Source: Clostridiaceae bacterium
Lineage (GTDB): Bacteria; Bacillota; Clostridia; Lachnospirales; Lachnospiraceae
Direction of reading: 5' to 3'
Assembly (NCBI GenBank): GCA_902363735.1
Contig: CABJBA010000001.1
Location: 372,001 to 436,000, forward strand
DNA: 64,000 nucleotides
Positions 43,819 to 52,418 of this stretch are shown in pieces. The translations under genes and the position numbers were made by a program. Under the pieces are notes generated by a model that had not been told where the DNA came from, did no database searches, and was given only the letters and a program-made list of their open reading frames with translations. The stretch's first letter is position 1, and each line of letters starts with the position of its first letter.

Positions 43819-44217
43819 TTACTTGTAATAGACTTCGGATTTCCCGGTTGCCTTGGCGTGAAGCTCAATGGGGAACGGACCAAAGATGAAAAAGCCAATG
43901 TCCACCGTATCGGTCAGAACCACCTCAATATCTCCGTTGAGCTGTACCTTTCGTCCGCTGTAATAGTCACAGTCCCAGCGGATGTCCGGGTCAAGGCCGG
44001 TCTGCCCCCGCATATCCGAGATACGGGACTCCACGCTGGTGCTTCCCTTGATTTCCGCTTCACGCACAATCTCCGCGGCGAAAATATCAAGCTGCTGTTT
44101 TGTGGTAAAGACCGGAAACAGGGAAACAGCGAAAGATACCACCAGCAGCAGGCAGAGAATGCCCACCGCTACATCCAAATAGCCCTCGCCTCGTTTTGAT
44201 TTCAATGTTTTCAGCAT
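43819..44217 (-). CDS. DUF4320-like pseudopilin
   Basis: This 132-residue protein begins MLKTLKSKRGEGYLDVAVGIL, a basic leader, then GEGYLD directly before a hydrophobic helix (VAVGILCLLLVVSFAVSLFPVF). The rest is a small outside domain (IRWDCDYYSGRKVQLNGDIEV). DUF4320 proteins are restricted to Bacillota mobile elements with Tad genes. The G-E-G motif resembles class III prepilin cleavage sites. It is a likely minor pilin of the same system as the TadE-like protein. Confidence 0.7.
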   Translation of the reverse strand: MLKTLKSKRGEGYLDVAVGILCLLLVVSFAVSLFPVFTTKQQLDIFAAEIVREAEIKGSTSVESRISDMRGQTGLDPDIRWDCDYYSGRKVQLNGDIEVVLTDTVDIGFFIFGPFPIELHAKATGKSEVYYK

Positions 44218-44228
44218 GGCCGCACCCC

Positions 44229-45104
44229 CTAAAACATTCCCGACATAGCGCCGAGAATCTGATACCCCATGACACCCATATACAGGAGCAGCATACAGCC
44301 AAGGAGCAGGAAGGAAAACTTGCGTATTTTCGGCGGGCGTTCCATAGCCAGCCGTTTCAATCGCTGCAATTCCAGTTGTTTGAGGTCATGGGATAGCATT
44401 TGGAAGAATACCACGCCGTCATCACCACGGAGTACACCGATCAATCCCCGCACAATGTCCGACAGCATGGCACTGGACACTCTGGCTTCAAACCGGGTCA
44501 GCGCTCCCTCATAATTGCCGGTACGCATATCCGAGGTGGTGATGGCAAGCTCGTTTTTCATGGCTCTCCCAGCGTTCTTTTGATAATGCTCTAAAATGGA
44601 AAGAACATCACGGCTTGCTTTCAGCTCCTGTACCAGCGTAGACACAAAGCGGGGCAATTCGTATTCAATGTCCTGCCTCCTTGCTGTAATGAGTTTTTCC
44701 GCCTTGGTGCTTTCCGTAAAGTACACGGCAATCCCAATAATCACGAACACCGGCGACAGGATTGGCAGAAACAGCAGGCATGGAATAACACCTAAAAAAA
44801 TCAGCCCTGCCTTTACGATTGCCTGTGCTGCATATACCTCGGCAGTCATGGGGATTTCAGCAGATTTCAGAATAGAGGTCAGCTTGCGTTTTTTATATTC
44901 ATCCATGGGCAAGATTTTTGACAGCTTAACCGCCAGTTCCATAATAAAGGCATCGGAATCCCGTGCCTGTTTTCTCGTCTTTTTACCCATGCCGATAATT
45001 GCCTTGGTTGCCTTATAGGTCGGTACACTGAGAAGCTCCGCCATAATAAGATAAAGCCCTGCTGTCAGAAACAGGGCAAAGAAAATTAAAATCATACTGT
45101 GCAT
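44229..45104 (-). CDS. tadC: TadC-like type II/IV secretion membrane protein
   Basis: This 291-residue protein of the T2SSF family has an N-terminal membrane helix (MILIFFALFLTAGLYLIMAEL), a central cytoplasmic domain (RRQDIEYELPRFVSTLVQEL, then EGALTRFEARVSSAML) and C-terminal helices (FSFLLLGCMLLLYMGVMGYQIL). This arrangement fits the TadB/TadC platform proteins that transmit ATPase motion to pilus assembly. The SD AAGGAGG is clear. It lies 14 nt downstream of the TadB-like gene. Confidence 0.82.
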   Translation of the reverse strand: MHSMILIFFALFLTAGLYLIMAELLSVPTYKATKAIIGMGKKTRKQARDSDAFIMELAVKLSKILPMDEYKKRKLTSILKSAEIPMTAEVYAAQAIVKAGLIFLGVIPCLLFLPILSPVFVIIGIAVYFTESTKAEKLITARRQDIEYELPRFVSTLVQELKASRDVLSILEHYQKNAGRAMKNELAITTSDMRTGNYEGALTRFEARVSSAMLSDIVRGLIGVLRGDDGVVFFQMLSHDLKQLELQRLKRLAMERPPKIRKFSFLLLGCMLLLYMGVMGYQILGAMSGMF

Positions 45105-45118
45105 TGTATAGCGCCTCC

Positions 45119-46051
45119 TTATCGCTTGTATTCAATGGGGCGTGTGTGTTTCGCAACGGCCGCCACTGATACAAAAATCACTCCGGCGCAGATTGCCAGC
45201 AGTATCTTCCCAAACTCAGTAAACATCAAGGTGTGATACCAGTCCTGATTCAAAAAGTACATTAAGGGGATACTGCCTAAAAGGAGCACCACCATCGTGA
45301 TATACTCCTTGACCGGCTCAAACAAAAGCAAGTCCAATTCAGCCGATACCACACGCATATCCGACAGCTTGGCGACAATGGGCGGGAGAATGTTTTTCAA
45401 GTTGTAATCATCCTGACACGCTATCACTGCGTCCACCCATTCATGAAAAACGCTGTTGTCAATTCCTGCTTTCAATCCCTCCAAGGCTTCCTTGGTATTG
45501 GAATTGATGAGCTTTGCCTGCAAGAGAAAGTTTCGGAAAACCTCGGCCACCGGGGGATTTAGGTAGGGCTGGTTTTCCTCAATGGCACGGATAATCGTAT
45601 TCTTTCCCCGAAGGTAGCTGGTGGTGATGATGGACAGCGCCGTTTCCAGTTCAGTGTTGATCTGCTTCTTATGCCTGCCTGCGGTCAGCTTCACAAAATA
45701 AAACGGCAAAAGCGCAAATCCCACTGCCAACACCGGCACAAGAAAGCTGTTTTTCATGGTAAGGGCAATCATAGCCCCCACCACAAACAGAAACATAGAC
45801 AGAATACAGAGTACCGTAAATTGCCCGCTTTTGCCGGTGATGCGTAAAATCTCCTTGGTTTCAAGGAAAAGCAGCTTCAGTCCTTTGGGCTGCTTATTCT
45901 TTCGGCTTTTGGCAATCCTGCTTTTGAGTGTGGTGTTTCGGGGCCTCACATATTCCGCAAGCCCCTCCAAAAAAGAAAAGGGCGATAACGAAAGCAGGAT
46001 AAAGCTGCCCGTTACCGCCAGTAAAAACGCAATCGTTATGAGTATTGTCAC
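45119..46051 (-). CDS. tadB: TadB-like type II/IV secretion membrane protein
   Basis: This 310-residue T2SSF-family protein has an N-terminal helix (ITIAFLLAVTGSFILLSLSPF), paired central helices (FTVLCILSMFLFVVGAMIAL, FLVPVLAVGFALLPFYFV), the cytoplasmic motif QINTELETALSIITTSYLRG and C-terminal helices (YITMVVLLLGSIPLMYFL, KILLAICAGVIFVSVAAV). It forms a pair with the TadC-like protein. It is 4 nt from the upstream hypothetical gene, so translationally linked. Confidence 0.82.
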   Translation of the reverse strand: MTILITIAFLLAVTGSFILLSLSPFSFLEGLAEYVRPRNTTLKSRIAKSRKNKQPKGLKLLFLETKEILRITGKSGQFTVLCILSMFLFVVGAMIALTMKNSFLVPVLAVGFALLPFYFVKLTAGRHKKQINTELETALSIITTSYLRGKNTIIRAIEENQPYLNPPVAEVFRNFLLQAKLINSNTKEALEGLKAGIDNSVFHEWVDAVIACQDDYNLKNILPPIVAKLSDMRVVSAELDLLLFEPVKEYITMVVLLLGSIPLMYFLNQDWYHTLMFTEFGKILLAICAGVIFVSVAAVAKHTRPIEYKR

Positions 46052-46055
46052 TGTG

Positions 46056-46925
46056 CTAAACCTCCATTTCCTCTAAATCTTCCATCAAGTCCTCATAGCC
46101 TTTATACCTTGTCACGGTATCGGACACTTCCTGCAAATCATCCACCATATCCTGATGGGTTTCAGGCAGGCTTTGGGACGCAATCTCCTTTGCCATATCC
46201 GAAAAGCTGCCCAAGAAGCCCCAGCAGCTATCGGTTTCCTCACCATTTTCATAAAGGCGGAAGCCGTAGCACTGACCGGAGAGATAGTAATCATAACATT
46301 CTACCTCGGATTTCAAAAGTGCGTTGGCTTTCTCGCAGCTCTCCGGCGTCAGGTTGCCGTATTCCTTTTCAATGTCCTCCGGTGTGGCGTAAATCCAGCC
46401 TACCTGACCGGAATCCCATTCGGCGTGCTGCGCCCTTCCGATAAAAGAGCTGACCGACATACTGAGCATGGAGTGGTCGTACAGGTTCAGGGGCAGAATG
46501 ATGTTTCTCTCCGCAGCCAGCGTATAGAGGTCAGCGTTTGGCAGGGCGTCCACAAGGCTTTCAAAAATCTCCTGCCGATTTACTTCCAGCCTGCCCTCAA
46601 TAGAAGCCTCGTGATACCATTTCTTAAAATAGGTATCATAGCTGCTGATTTCCCAGCTTGCCGCCGAACGGTCATATTCCAGCTTCACCTTATCTGTCTT
46701 GCCGGATTTCACATATGAAATGAGGGTATCGGACGAAACACTGTCACACACCAAAGTCTTTAACAGCTCGTTGGTGTCCTCGAAATTATGCTCATCCCCA
46801 AGGTTATACCGATTATGCCAGCAAATCATATGACCGAAGTTGTCGTAGTCAGTGCGGGGATTTAACGGCTCCGTATCCATCATAATTTGCAGAAGATATG
46901 GCGCTTTATAGGCTACCATGCTCAT
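46056..46925 (-). CDS. Conserved ICE protein of unknown function within the Tad cluster
   Basis: This 289-residue protein has no membrane segment or signal. Recognisable stretches are MVAYKAPYLLQIMMDTEPLN, HMICWHNRYNLGDEHNFED, LPLNLYDHSMLSMSVSSFIG, YGFRLYENGEETDSCWGFLG and a C-terminal acidic helix (LEEMEV). These resemble proteins seen in other Tn1549-like elements, but no biochemical function is known. The SD GGGAGG has a 9-nt spacing. It lies between TadA and TadB, and probably works in the cytoplasm with them or in element control. Confidence 0.6.
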   Translation of the reverse strand: MSMVAYKAPYLLQIMMDTEPLNPRTDYDNFGHMICWHNRYNLGDEHNFEDTNELLKTLVCDSVSSDTLISYVKSGKTDKVKLEYDRSAASWEISSYDTYFKKWYHEASIEGRLEVNRQEIFESLVDALPNADLYTLAAERNIILPLNLYDHSMLSMSVSSFIGRAQHAEWDSGQVGWIYATPEDIEKEYGNLTPESCEKANALLKSEVECYDYYLSGQCYGFRLYENGEETDSCWGFLGSFSDMAKEIASQSLPETHQDMVDDLQEVSDTVTRYKGYEDLMEDLEEMEV

Positions 46926-46940
46926 TGCAATGCACCTCCC

Positions 46941-48296
46941 TTACGCACATAAAAGCCGCTGCTGTAATTTCAGCGGCATACCGTTCTCTCGGAGCCTCTT
47001 GCATAGGCTCTCAGACGGTTCGTGAACCTTTTCATAGTGACCGATGATTTTGGGCTTTCCGTTTTCCGTTAGGGTGTCGGTAATATTGAAACGGTACAGG
47101 GTACGCATAATAGGCGCCCCTGCCTTTACGCCTACACACTCTGCAATCTCCATCAGACGGCGGCTGTTGTCCTCCAGCTTCTTGGCAAAGGCCACCACGG
47201 GAAACCCCCTTGTGGCAAGCCCTATCAGGGTGGCATCGTCCATGGAGCTACTTTCCTTGCACAGTGCCGCCATGCGGTAATAGGTATCCTCACAGCCGTT
47301 GGCGTGAATAGTAGTCAGGGAGGTATGACCGGTATTCGCCGCTTTGATGGCTTGCAAGCTTTCCTCGCTTTTCATTTCTGCCACCACAAGAAAATCCGGG
47401 TGCATGGTAAGGGCCAGTTCCAAGAGCTTCACCATGGACACCACCTGTTTGGGGTCGTCGGACTCCTTGGTAATGAAGTGAATAACATTGTTCAGAACCC
47501 TGCCCAATTCATCACGCTTCACGCTGTCAAACTCACGGCAGCCTTTTTCAATGGTTATCAGGCGCTTGTCGTTGGGTATCTGGTCGAGTATCCAGCTCAT
47601 CAGCGTCGTTTTGCCGGAGGACGTGGCGCCGGTCATGCACATGGAAACCCCATAATTGAAAAACACCGAAAGCATATCCAGCATTTCGGCGGTGGCAGTA
47701 CCATAGGTGACAAATTCCTCTTTTTTGAGCTTGCGGGGATTGACAATACGGATGGACACGGACAGCCCCTTGTCCTCGTCCACAATGCCGGGGGAAGTGG
47801 CGGTGATACGGATTTTATTAGAAAGATGCCCAATCACATAGGGTTTGGCATTGTCCAGTATCATGCCGGACTTATGCAGCATACGCTTGATAACATCGAG
47901 GGCGTGCTGGGCCGAGGTAAAGGACTCCTTGGTGGGGAGCACCTCGCCATTAGAATAGATAACCTTCACATCGTCCCACTGGTTGATGTTCACTTCCTCT
48001 ACATCGTCACGATAGAGGTACTTGGAGAGAAAGGAAAAGCCGGTCATTTCTCCATAGAGAAGTTCGGCAAGCTCATCCGGTTCCGTACCCTCCACGCCGA
48101 GCTGCTTTTCCTCAAGATATTTGCGGATATAGCTGCCGATCAGTGTCCGGCTCTGCTCCGGGTCATCTTTTAACTGGTCTGCATAGTTCTTGGTGATGTA
48201 CTCCTGCACATCCTTCAAGACCTCGGCAAAGGGGCGCAGGCGGATTTCTCCGCCCATCAATCCCGCATTGTTATGAATATTTAAGACATTTTGCAA
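46941..48296 (-). CDS. tadA: TadA/CpaF-type secretion ATPase
   Basis: This 451-residue VirB11/TadA-type ATPase starts at TTG (GGAGGACATAAA before it). The Walker A motif GATSSGKTTLMSWIL lies near residue 225, with the Asp box (ITIEKGCREFD) and Walker B (HPDFLVVAEMKSEESLQAIKA). The histidine box is GHTSLTTIHANGCEDT. The N-terminal domain YLEEKQLGVEG leads to FLSKYLYRDDVEEVNINQWD. It powers assembly of the Tad pilus. It overlaps the upstream gene by 16 nt. All catalytic motifs are intact. Confidence 0.92.
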   Translation of the reverse strand: MQNVLNIHNNAGLMGGEIRLRPFAEVLKDVQEYITKNYADQLKDDPEQSRTLIGSYIRKYLEEKQLGVEGTEPDELAELLYGEMTGFSFLSKYLYRDDVEEVNINQWDDVKVIYSNGEVLPTKESFTSAQHALDVIKRMLHKSGMILDNAKPYVIGHLSNKIRITATSPGIVDEDKGLSVSIRIVNPRKLKKEEFVTYGTATAEMLDMLSVFFNYGVSMCMTGATSSGKTTLMSWILDQIPNDKRLITIEKGCREFDSVKRDELGRVLNNVIHFITKESDDPKQVVSMVKLLELALTMHPDFLVVAEMKSEESLQAIKAANTGHTSLTTIHANGCEDTYYRMAALCKESSSMDDATLIGLATRGFPVVAFAKKLEDNSRRLMEIAECVGVKAGAPIMRTLYRFNITDTLTENGKPKIIGHYEKVHEPSESLCKRLRENGMPLKLQQRLLCA

Positions 48297-48754
48297 TTTA
48301 TGTCCTCCCTTCGATTCAGGATGATTTCATATAAATGTTTCGGGCAGACCGGAGCCTTATCGGTTCTCGGTCTGCCCGGTTGGTTCCAGCTCCCGCCTTT
48401 ATTGGTGTAGCAATAGGAAAAGCCGCTTGCCAAAAGGCTTTTTCCGGTTTCTCCATCCAAAATATAAGTGATGAGCCTGCCATAACCCAATGCCCTCGCC
48501 GCACGGCGGCAGGCTCCGTACAGCTTGGAGCAGGCATTGCGTGTTCCGTCCGTACAAAGCCGCAGAACCTCCACGGTCATGTGCTGGTCAATGCGGCGTG
48601 ATCGAGGTCTGCCTACAATGGCAACACCGCAGAGCCTGCCATTTTCATAGCAGGCAAGAGAAAAGCGGTGTCCTCTTACGGCTTTATGGTGGCGGTGGTG
48701 CTGCGTCACATAGGCATTGGCGTCCTTTAGCTCTATATGCCCGGTGGAGAGCAT
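48281..48754 (-). CDS. XF1762-like acyltransferase-fold protein
   Basis: The protein has 157 residues from the ATG at 48754; the stop of the upstream gene (TGATG) overlaps it. HHRHHKAVRGHRFSLACYENG, then RLCGVAIVGRPRSRRID, EVLRLCTDGTRNACSKLYGA and YGRLITYILDGETGKSLLASG match the XF1762 family. That is a GNAT-like small protein carried widely by phages and plasmids. Substrate is unknown. It is inside the Tad gene cluster, but such genes also occur alone in islands, so its position may be fortuitous. Confidence 0.75.
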   Translation of the reverse strand: MLSTGHIELKDANAYVTQHHRHHKAVRGHRFSLACYENGRLCGVAIVGRPRSRRIDQHMTVEVLRLCTDGTRNACSKLYGACRRAARALGYGRLITYILDGETGKSLLASGFSYCYTNKGGSWNQPGRPRTDKAPVCPKHLYEIILNRREDINCKMS

Positions 48755-49605
48755 CAAAACTCCCCCCGGCCTTTGGCGAAGGGAAGTCGAAAGGCTATCT
48801 TGCTCTTTGCTTTTTTGGGGGATTGTGATGCCGGGGCAGCTTCAGATGTGACCTTGGGCTTGGATTTCTCCGGCTGTATCCCTAAAATGCGCCCGATTGC
48901 CGCCGAATACCCTGCACTTTCCGTCTGTGTCAGTGGCATCAGCAGGGCAAGTTCGTCAAACTGCTGTTCCAGTTCAGGTGCATAGGGCAGCACAAAATCC
49001 GCACCGCCGAGCTGCTGTGCCGCAGCCTCCCAATCCTGTCCTGTTTTGAGATTTCCGATAACGGTGCTATGGGTATCCTTACGGAACCGGCTGTCCGCCA
49101 GCATGGGATTGTGGGTCAGATAATAGGAAACACCTTTCAAATTGGCGGTTCCCAGCTTTAGCACCCTGTCCGCCAGTTCAATGGCTACGATGGATGCCGG
49201 GTCTGCTTCAAAGGTTGATGTGCAGTCAACGATGATGTAATCTGCCAGATAGCGGAGCAGGACAAAAAACTCCACTGCTTTTTCCCTTGTGATCTGCGGA
49301 TAGTGCATCAGGCTTTCTCCTGCGCAATACCCCAGCAGACTGATATAATCGCTTTTTTCCGTAGGCACACAGGCGTTCAGGATAGTGGCCTGTGTAAGCG
49401 CAGGAGCCGTTAAAAGACTTCCCAGCGAGGTATCATGGGTCACATGGGCGGGAAGTACGGCAGGGATCACCGGCGTAAAGGGGTCGCAAAATACCACAAT
49501 CACATTCTTCTTCGCCGTCGAAAGCGCAAGGGCAAGTTTTAGGGCAGCGGTGGTTTTACCGCTGCCCTGACTGCCCATGACGGCAATTACTTTGCTTTCT
49601 TCCAT
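48754..49605 (-). CDS. tadZ: TadZ-like (MinD/ParA family) ATPase
   Basis: This 283-residue protein begins MEESKVIAVMGSQGSGKTTAALKLALALS, a P-loop GSQGSGKTT. Next comes VIVVFCDPFTPVIPAVLP, a VIVDCTSTFEAD switch region, and LYGR-type end segments (VLPYAPELEQQFDELALLMPL). It resembles the TadZ/CpaE localisation ATPases that place Tad machinery. The proline/alanine-rich C-terminus carries a basic stretch (SQSPKKAKSKIAFRLPFAKG). It sits 19 nt downstream of CpaB. Unlike the 34782 ATPase, its Walker A is canonical. Confidence 0.78.
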   Translation of the reverse strand: MEESKVIAVMGSQGSGKTTAALKLALALSTAKKNVIVVFCDPFTPVIPAVLPAHVTHDTSLGSLLTAPALTQATILNACVPTEKSDYISLLGYCAGESLMHYPQITREKAVEFFVLLRYLADYIIVDCTSTFEADPASIVAIELADRVLKLGTANLKGVSYYLTHNPMLADSRFRKDTHSTVIGNLKTGQDWEAAAQQLGGADFVLPYAPELEQQFDELALLMPLTQTESAGYSAAIGRILGIQPEKSKPKVTSEAAPASQSPKKAKSKIAFRLPFAKGRGEF

Positions 49606-49623
49606 GGTTTCAGCCTCCCTTTC

Positions 49624-50475
49624 TTAGTCTTGCGTGTCAGAAATATCACCGTTTGCAGGCACACCCTCGGCCACACTGTCGGGAGCCGGTGCCGGTGTGC
49701 CGTCATTATTTCCGGTTTCATAAGTTAAGCCCTCGCTTTTTACAGGATACAGGGCCTCCAGCAGCTTGGCTTGCTCATCCAAAAACTTCTGTGCGTTTTC
49801 AGCACCGCCACGGTAGACCAGGGCGGCATGAAGTCTTCCTGTCTGCTCAAGCTCCGCAAGAAGCCTTGCCTGCTGCGGTGTGACAAGAACGGTGATGGTG
49901 CTGGCAAGCTCGGTATCCTCGCTGCCCTTAGGCTGCTCCTGAATATTGCGGTCGTTGCCGCTGCTGTCGGTGGTGGCGATAATCTCTACATATTGCAGTT
50001 CGTCGGGGATGAGGGTTTTTCGGGTCTCTCCCACATCACTGGCAATCAGAGAAACAATATCCCCACGCTCCAGTTTGCCGGACAAACCGGCTGCAAAGCT
50101 CTTGATGGTGACGGAAATGGCTCTGTTCGTGCCGTCCAGCCCGCTGAGATATTCGTTTTTCAGTTGGGGAGTATCCGAGAGCTTGCTTTTCAGAATATAA
50201 TCGCCTTTGTAGAGGTCGGCATTGGCATATTTGCCGATGACATCCTCTTTTTGATAGAGCACATCAGCAGGCAGATTGTAGCCGCCGGTTTCCACGGTGG
50301 TAATCATGCCTGCCGTAATTTCATCGCCCTTTTTGATTTCAGTGGTGACGCGCACCAGCTCCACCTTGGATTTAAGTGCGTCATTGAACATGGGCGTCAA
50401 TCCAAAGCAAATGATGAGGGCCATGATAATGCACAGCAGCCCCACTACAATTCTGTTTTTGAGTAAATCTTTCAT
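49624..50475 (-). CDS. cpaB: CpaB/RcpC-like SAF-domain pilus protein
   Basis: This 283-residue protein has an N-terminal membrane anchor (VVGLLCIIMALIICFGLTPMF) followed by a SAF-like domain (VRVTTEIKKGDEITAGMITTVE .. YANADLYKGDYILKSKL) and the RcpC/CpaB core (NRAISVTIKSFAAGLSGKLERGDIVSLI). The ending is Pro/Ala-rich. CpaB-type proteins stabilise the Tad pore in Gram-negatives; the role in single-membrane bacteria is not settled. The SD TATGGAGGATAAACC is good. Confidence 0.8.
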   Translation of the reverse strand: MKDLLKNRIVVGLLCIIMALIICFGLTPMFNDALKSKVELVRVTTEIKKGDEITAGMITTVETGGYNLPADVLYQKEDVIGKYANADLYKGDYILKSKLSDTPQLKNEYLSGLDGTNRAISVTIKSFAAGLSGKLERGDIVSLIASDVGETRKTLIPDELQYVEIIATTDSSGNDRNIQEQPKGSEDTELASTITVLVTPQQARLLAELEQTGRLHAALVYRGGAENAQKFLDEQAKLLEALYPVKSEGLTYETGNNDGTPAPAPDSVAEGVPANGDISDTQD

Positions 50476-50499
50476 ATTGGTTTATCCTCCATATCGTTT

Positions 50500-51066
50500 T
50501 TAAGTTGGGAAAAAGGTCAGAAATGCCCCGAAAGCTAAAAACGGCGCAAGGGGCAGGCTTTTTTGTTCCCTGCAAAATGCACGGTTCCAAAGCAGGGCAA
50601 ATAAAAGTCCCCATATCATCATCCAGATGCCGCCTGTTACACCGAGGGCAAAGCCGCTGGCCGCCATGAGCTTTACATCACCGCCGCCAATCTTCTCTGT
50701 TTTCAATGCGGCAGTCAGAAGCGGCAGGGGAACAAGCAGAAACCCTAAAAGTGCAGGCAGGGGCTGAAAGTGAATTAGCCCTGCCATGGCAACCAGCAAA
50801 TGCAGACAGTCGGGGATTTCATAGGTCATAAGGTCAAAGACTCCGGCCACCATCAGGACCTGACACAGCAGGATACAGCGCAGAGCCGTTGGGGTAAATC
50901 CGTACACACAGAGAAATACCGCCGTCACAGTCATACTGAGGACGGCGGTTTTGGGTGTAGATTGCTTTAATATTCTGCTGATTGCCATATCGCACAGACT
51001 GCCCATGAACAGGGCAAGGAGCAGACAGGCAAGAAAGGCATTCCAGCCGTCAGCGTTCCAGTTCAT
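50500..51066 (-). CDS. cpaA: Prepilin peptidase of the Tad system
   Basis: The protein has 188 residues from the ATG at 51066 (AGGAG 7 nt upstream); a longer in-frame start at 51093 overlaps the upstream gene. It is an integral membrane A24-type aspartic peptidase with catalytic aspartates in FDLMTYEIPD and the GGGDVKL motif. Helices include LLALFMGSLCDMAISRI, VLSMTVTAVFLCVYGF and ALRCILLCQVLMVAGVF. It would cleave the pseudopilins of this cluster (TadE-like, DUF4320-like and possibly DUF6133-like). It overlaps the upstream unknown gene by 17 nt. Confidence 0.85.
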   Translation of the reverse strand: MNWNADGWNAFLACLLLALFMGSLCDMAISRILKQSTPKTAVLSMTVTAVFLCVYGFTPTALRCILLCQVLMVAGVFDLMTYEIPDCLHLLVAMAGLIHFQPLPALLGFLLVPLPLLTAALKTEKIGGGDVKLMAASGFALGVTGGIWMMIWGLLFALLWNRAFCREQKSLPLAPFLAFGAFLTFFPT

Positions 51067-51841
51067 TGTCCAGCTCCTGCATTTTTTGCTCATGTTTTAA
51101 GAACGCCGTGCGTGCATTAGCCATGCCTAAGATTACTCGGTCAAGAGTTTCCTTGTCGGTAGCTTTATCCCCAAAGCAGACCAAACAGTGGTAAGTAGAA
51201 GTAAGCGGATCATCTAACCTGCCCATAGCCTGTAATTGTGTATCCGTAAAGCTGTTAAAATCTTTCATATGCTGATGCAGGACGGTAATCAGATGTTCAA
51301 ACTCGGTGTTCGGCTTACCCCGGATTTCCTCATAGCGTTTTAGGTATTCCTGACAGTCTGCATAGTCCTTTGCCAGCTTGTCATCATACTCATTTTGCCA
51401 GTATTCTCTTTGAATAAGCCTCTGTTCTTCTTCCTGCTGATAGCTGGTGATTTGCTGTACCATGGTACGGTAATCTTCCGCCCTCGTCATTTCATTTATG
51501 GGTAGCGCATCCCATTGTGCCAATACTTCTCCGATATGCTGCTTGGTATCCAGCACAAAACGGTCAAAATATTCTATCAGTCCGTCCCATAGAGAACCGC
51601 CGTTTTCCTTAATCTGCTCACAGGCTGCCGTCAAAGGCTTATCATAGAACAAAAGGGCTTCCACATCGGAATAACAGCCCGAAAGTGAGGACTCCATGTG
51701 TTCAAGAAGTTTCCTTGCAATAGTAATCCTTTCTGACAATTCCTCCACATCACCGTCCATAAAATTGGCGGTTCGTACCATTTCATTGTAATCATCACGG
51801 GCTTCCGAAAGAAGCAGCGAAAGCCGTTCTTCAAATGCCAT
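51050..51841 (-). CDS. Coiled-coil ICE protein of unknown function
   Basis: The protein has 263 residues from the ATG at 51841 (GGAGGGATGAT upstream); the longer frame to 52087 is read-through of the methyltransferase gene. It is helix-rich and acidic (MAFEERLSLLLSEARDDYNEMV, YQQEEEQRLIQREYWQNEYD, EFEHLITVLHQHMKDF, AFLKHEQKMQELDNELER), with no membrane segment or known motif. I do not recognise the family. It bridges the methyltransferase pair and the Tad genes, starting one base after the MT-A70 stop, and so is probably co-translated. Confidence 0.6.
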   Translation of the reverse strand: MAFEERLSLLLSEARDDYNEMVRTANFMDGDVEELSERITIARKLLEHMESSLSGCYSDVEALLFYDKPLTAACEQIKENGGSLWDGLIEYFDRFVLDTKQHIGEVLAQWDALPINEMTRAEDYRTMVQQITSYQQEEEQRLIQREYWQNEYDDKLAKDYADCQEYLKRYEEIRGKPNTEFEHLITVLHQHMKDFNSFTDTQLQAMGRLDDPLTSTYHCLVCFGDKATDKETLDRVILGMANARTAFLKHEQKMQELDNELER

Positions 51842-51842
51842 A

Positions 51843-52418
51843 TCATCCCTCCATTTCTTTGACTTGCTGAATAGCCTCCCGTATATCAAGGCCGTCGATT
51901 TCATCGCCAAGGCATACCCAGCCGTCATACTGCTGTCTGGCGAACAACTCCGCACGGGGAACATCCCCCATGAGCTGTTCAATGCGGCGGCGTACCTCAT
52001 CCGGCTTTTTGCTGTGGCGTTCCACCAGTGTATCCACAATACAGTGAACTGCCTTGGATAAGCGTTTTGGGCTGCCCTTAGTGGCAATCAGGCACAGTTC
52101 GGGGTTGGCTCTTGTCCAGAAGCCCAGCCCCCAAAACCATTTTTCTGTCTGTTTTTTGCACCGCTTGACCCAGCAAAAGCCGAGGGTCTTATAAGTAAAT
52201 CCCCAACGCTCAATGGTTTCCAGCCCCGCCAGCAGGCATGGAAATGTCACCCATAGAAACAACACGCAGTCCTTGTCTGCAATGCCTGCTACATCAAGGT
52301 TGAAAATATCCTCGGTGCTCATGGTATGATAATGATTTTCAGCACTTCGCCCCTGTCCTTTTTTGGAATATACTTTGTAAGACCACGGTGGGTCTACATA
52401 AAGAACAGAAAACCTCAT
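51843..52418 (-). CDS. MT-A70 family adenine methyltransferase
   Basis: This 191-residue MT-A70-type DNA N6-adenine methyltransferase starts with MRFSVLYVDPPWSYKVYSKKG, in which DPPW is the catalytic motif. HYHTMSTEDIF, VLFLWVTFPCLLAGLE, WVKRCKK and FWTRANPELCLIATKG follow, all typical. The C-terminal LFARQQYDGWVCLGDEI is the usual SAM-binding ending. It overlaps the cytosine methyltransferase by 4 nt. No restriction enzyme is nearby, so it is an orphan methylase, possibly protecting the incoming DNA or marking the element. Confidence 0.85.
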   Translation of the reverse strand: MRFSVLYVDPPWSYKVYSKKGQGRSAENHYHTMSTEDIFNLDVAGIADKDCVLFLWVTFPCLLAGLETIERWGFTYKTLGFCWVKRCKKQTEKWFWGLGFWTRANPELCLIATKGSPKRLSKAVHCIVDTLVERHSKKPDEVRRRIEQLMGDVPRAELFARQQYDGWVCLGDEIDGLDIREAIQQVKEMEG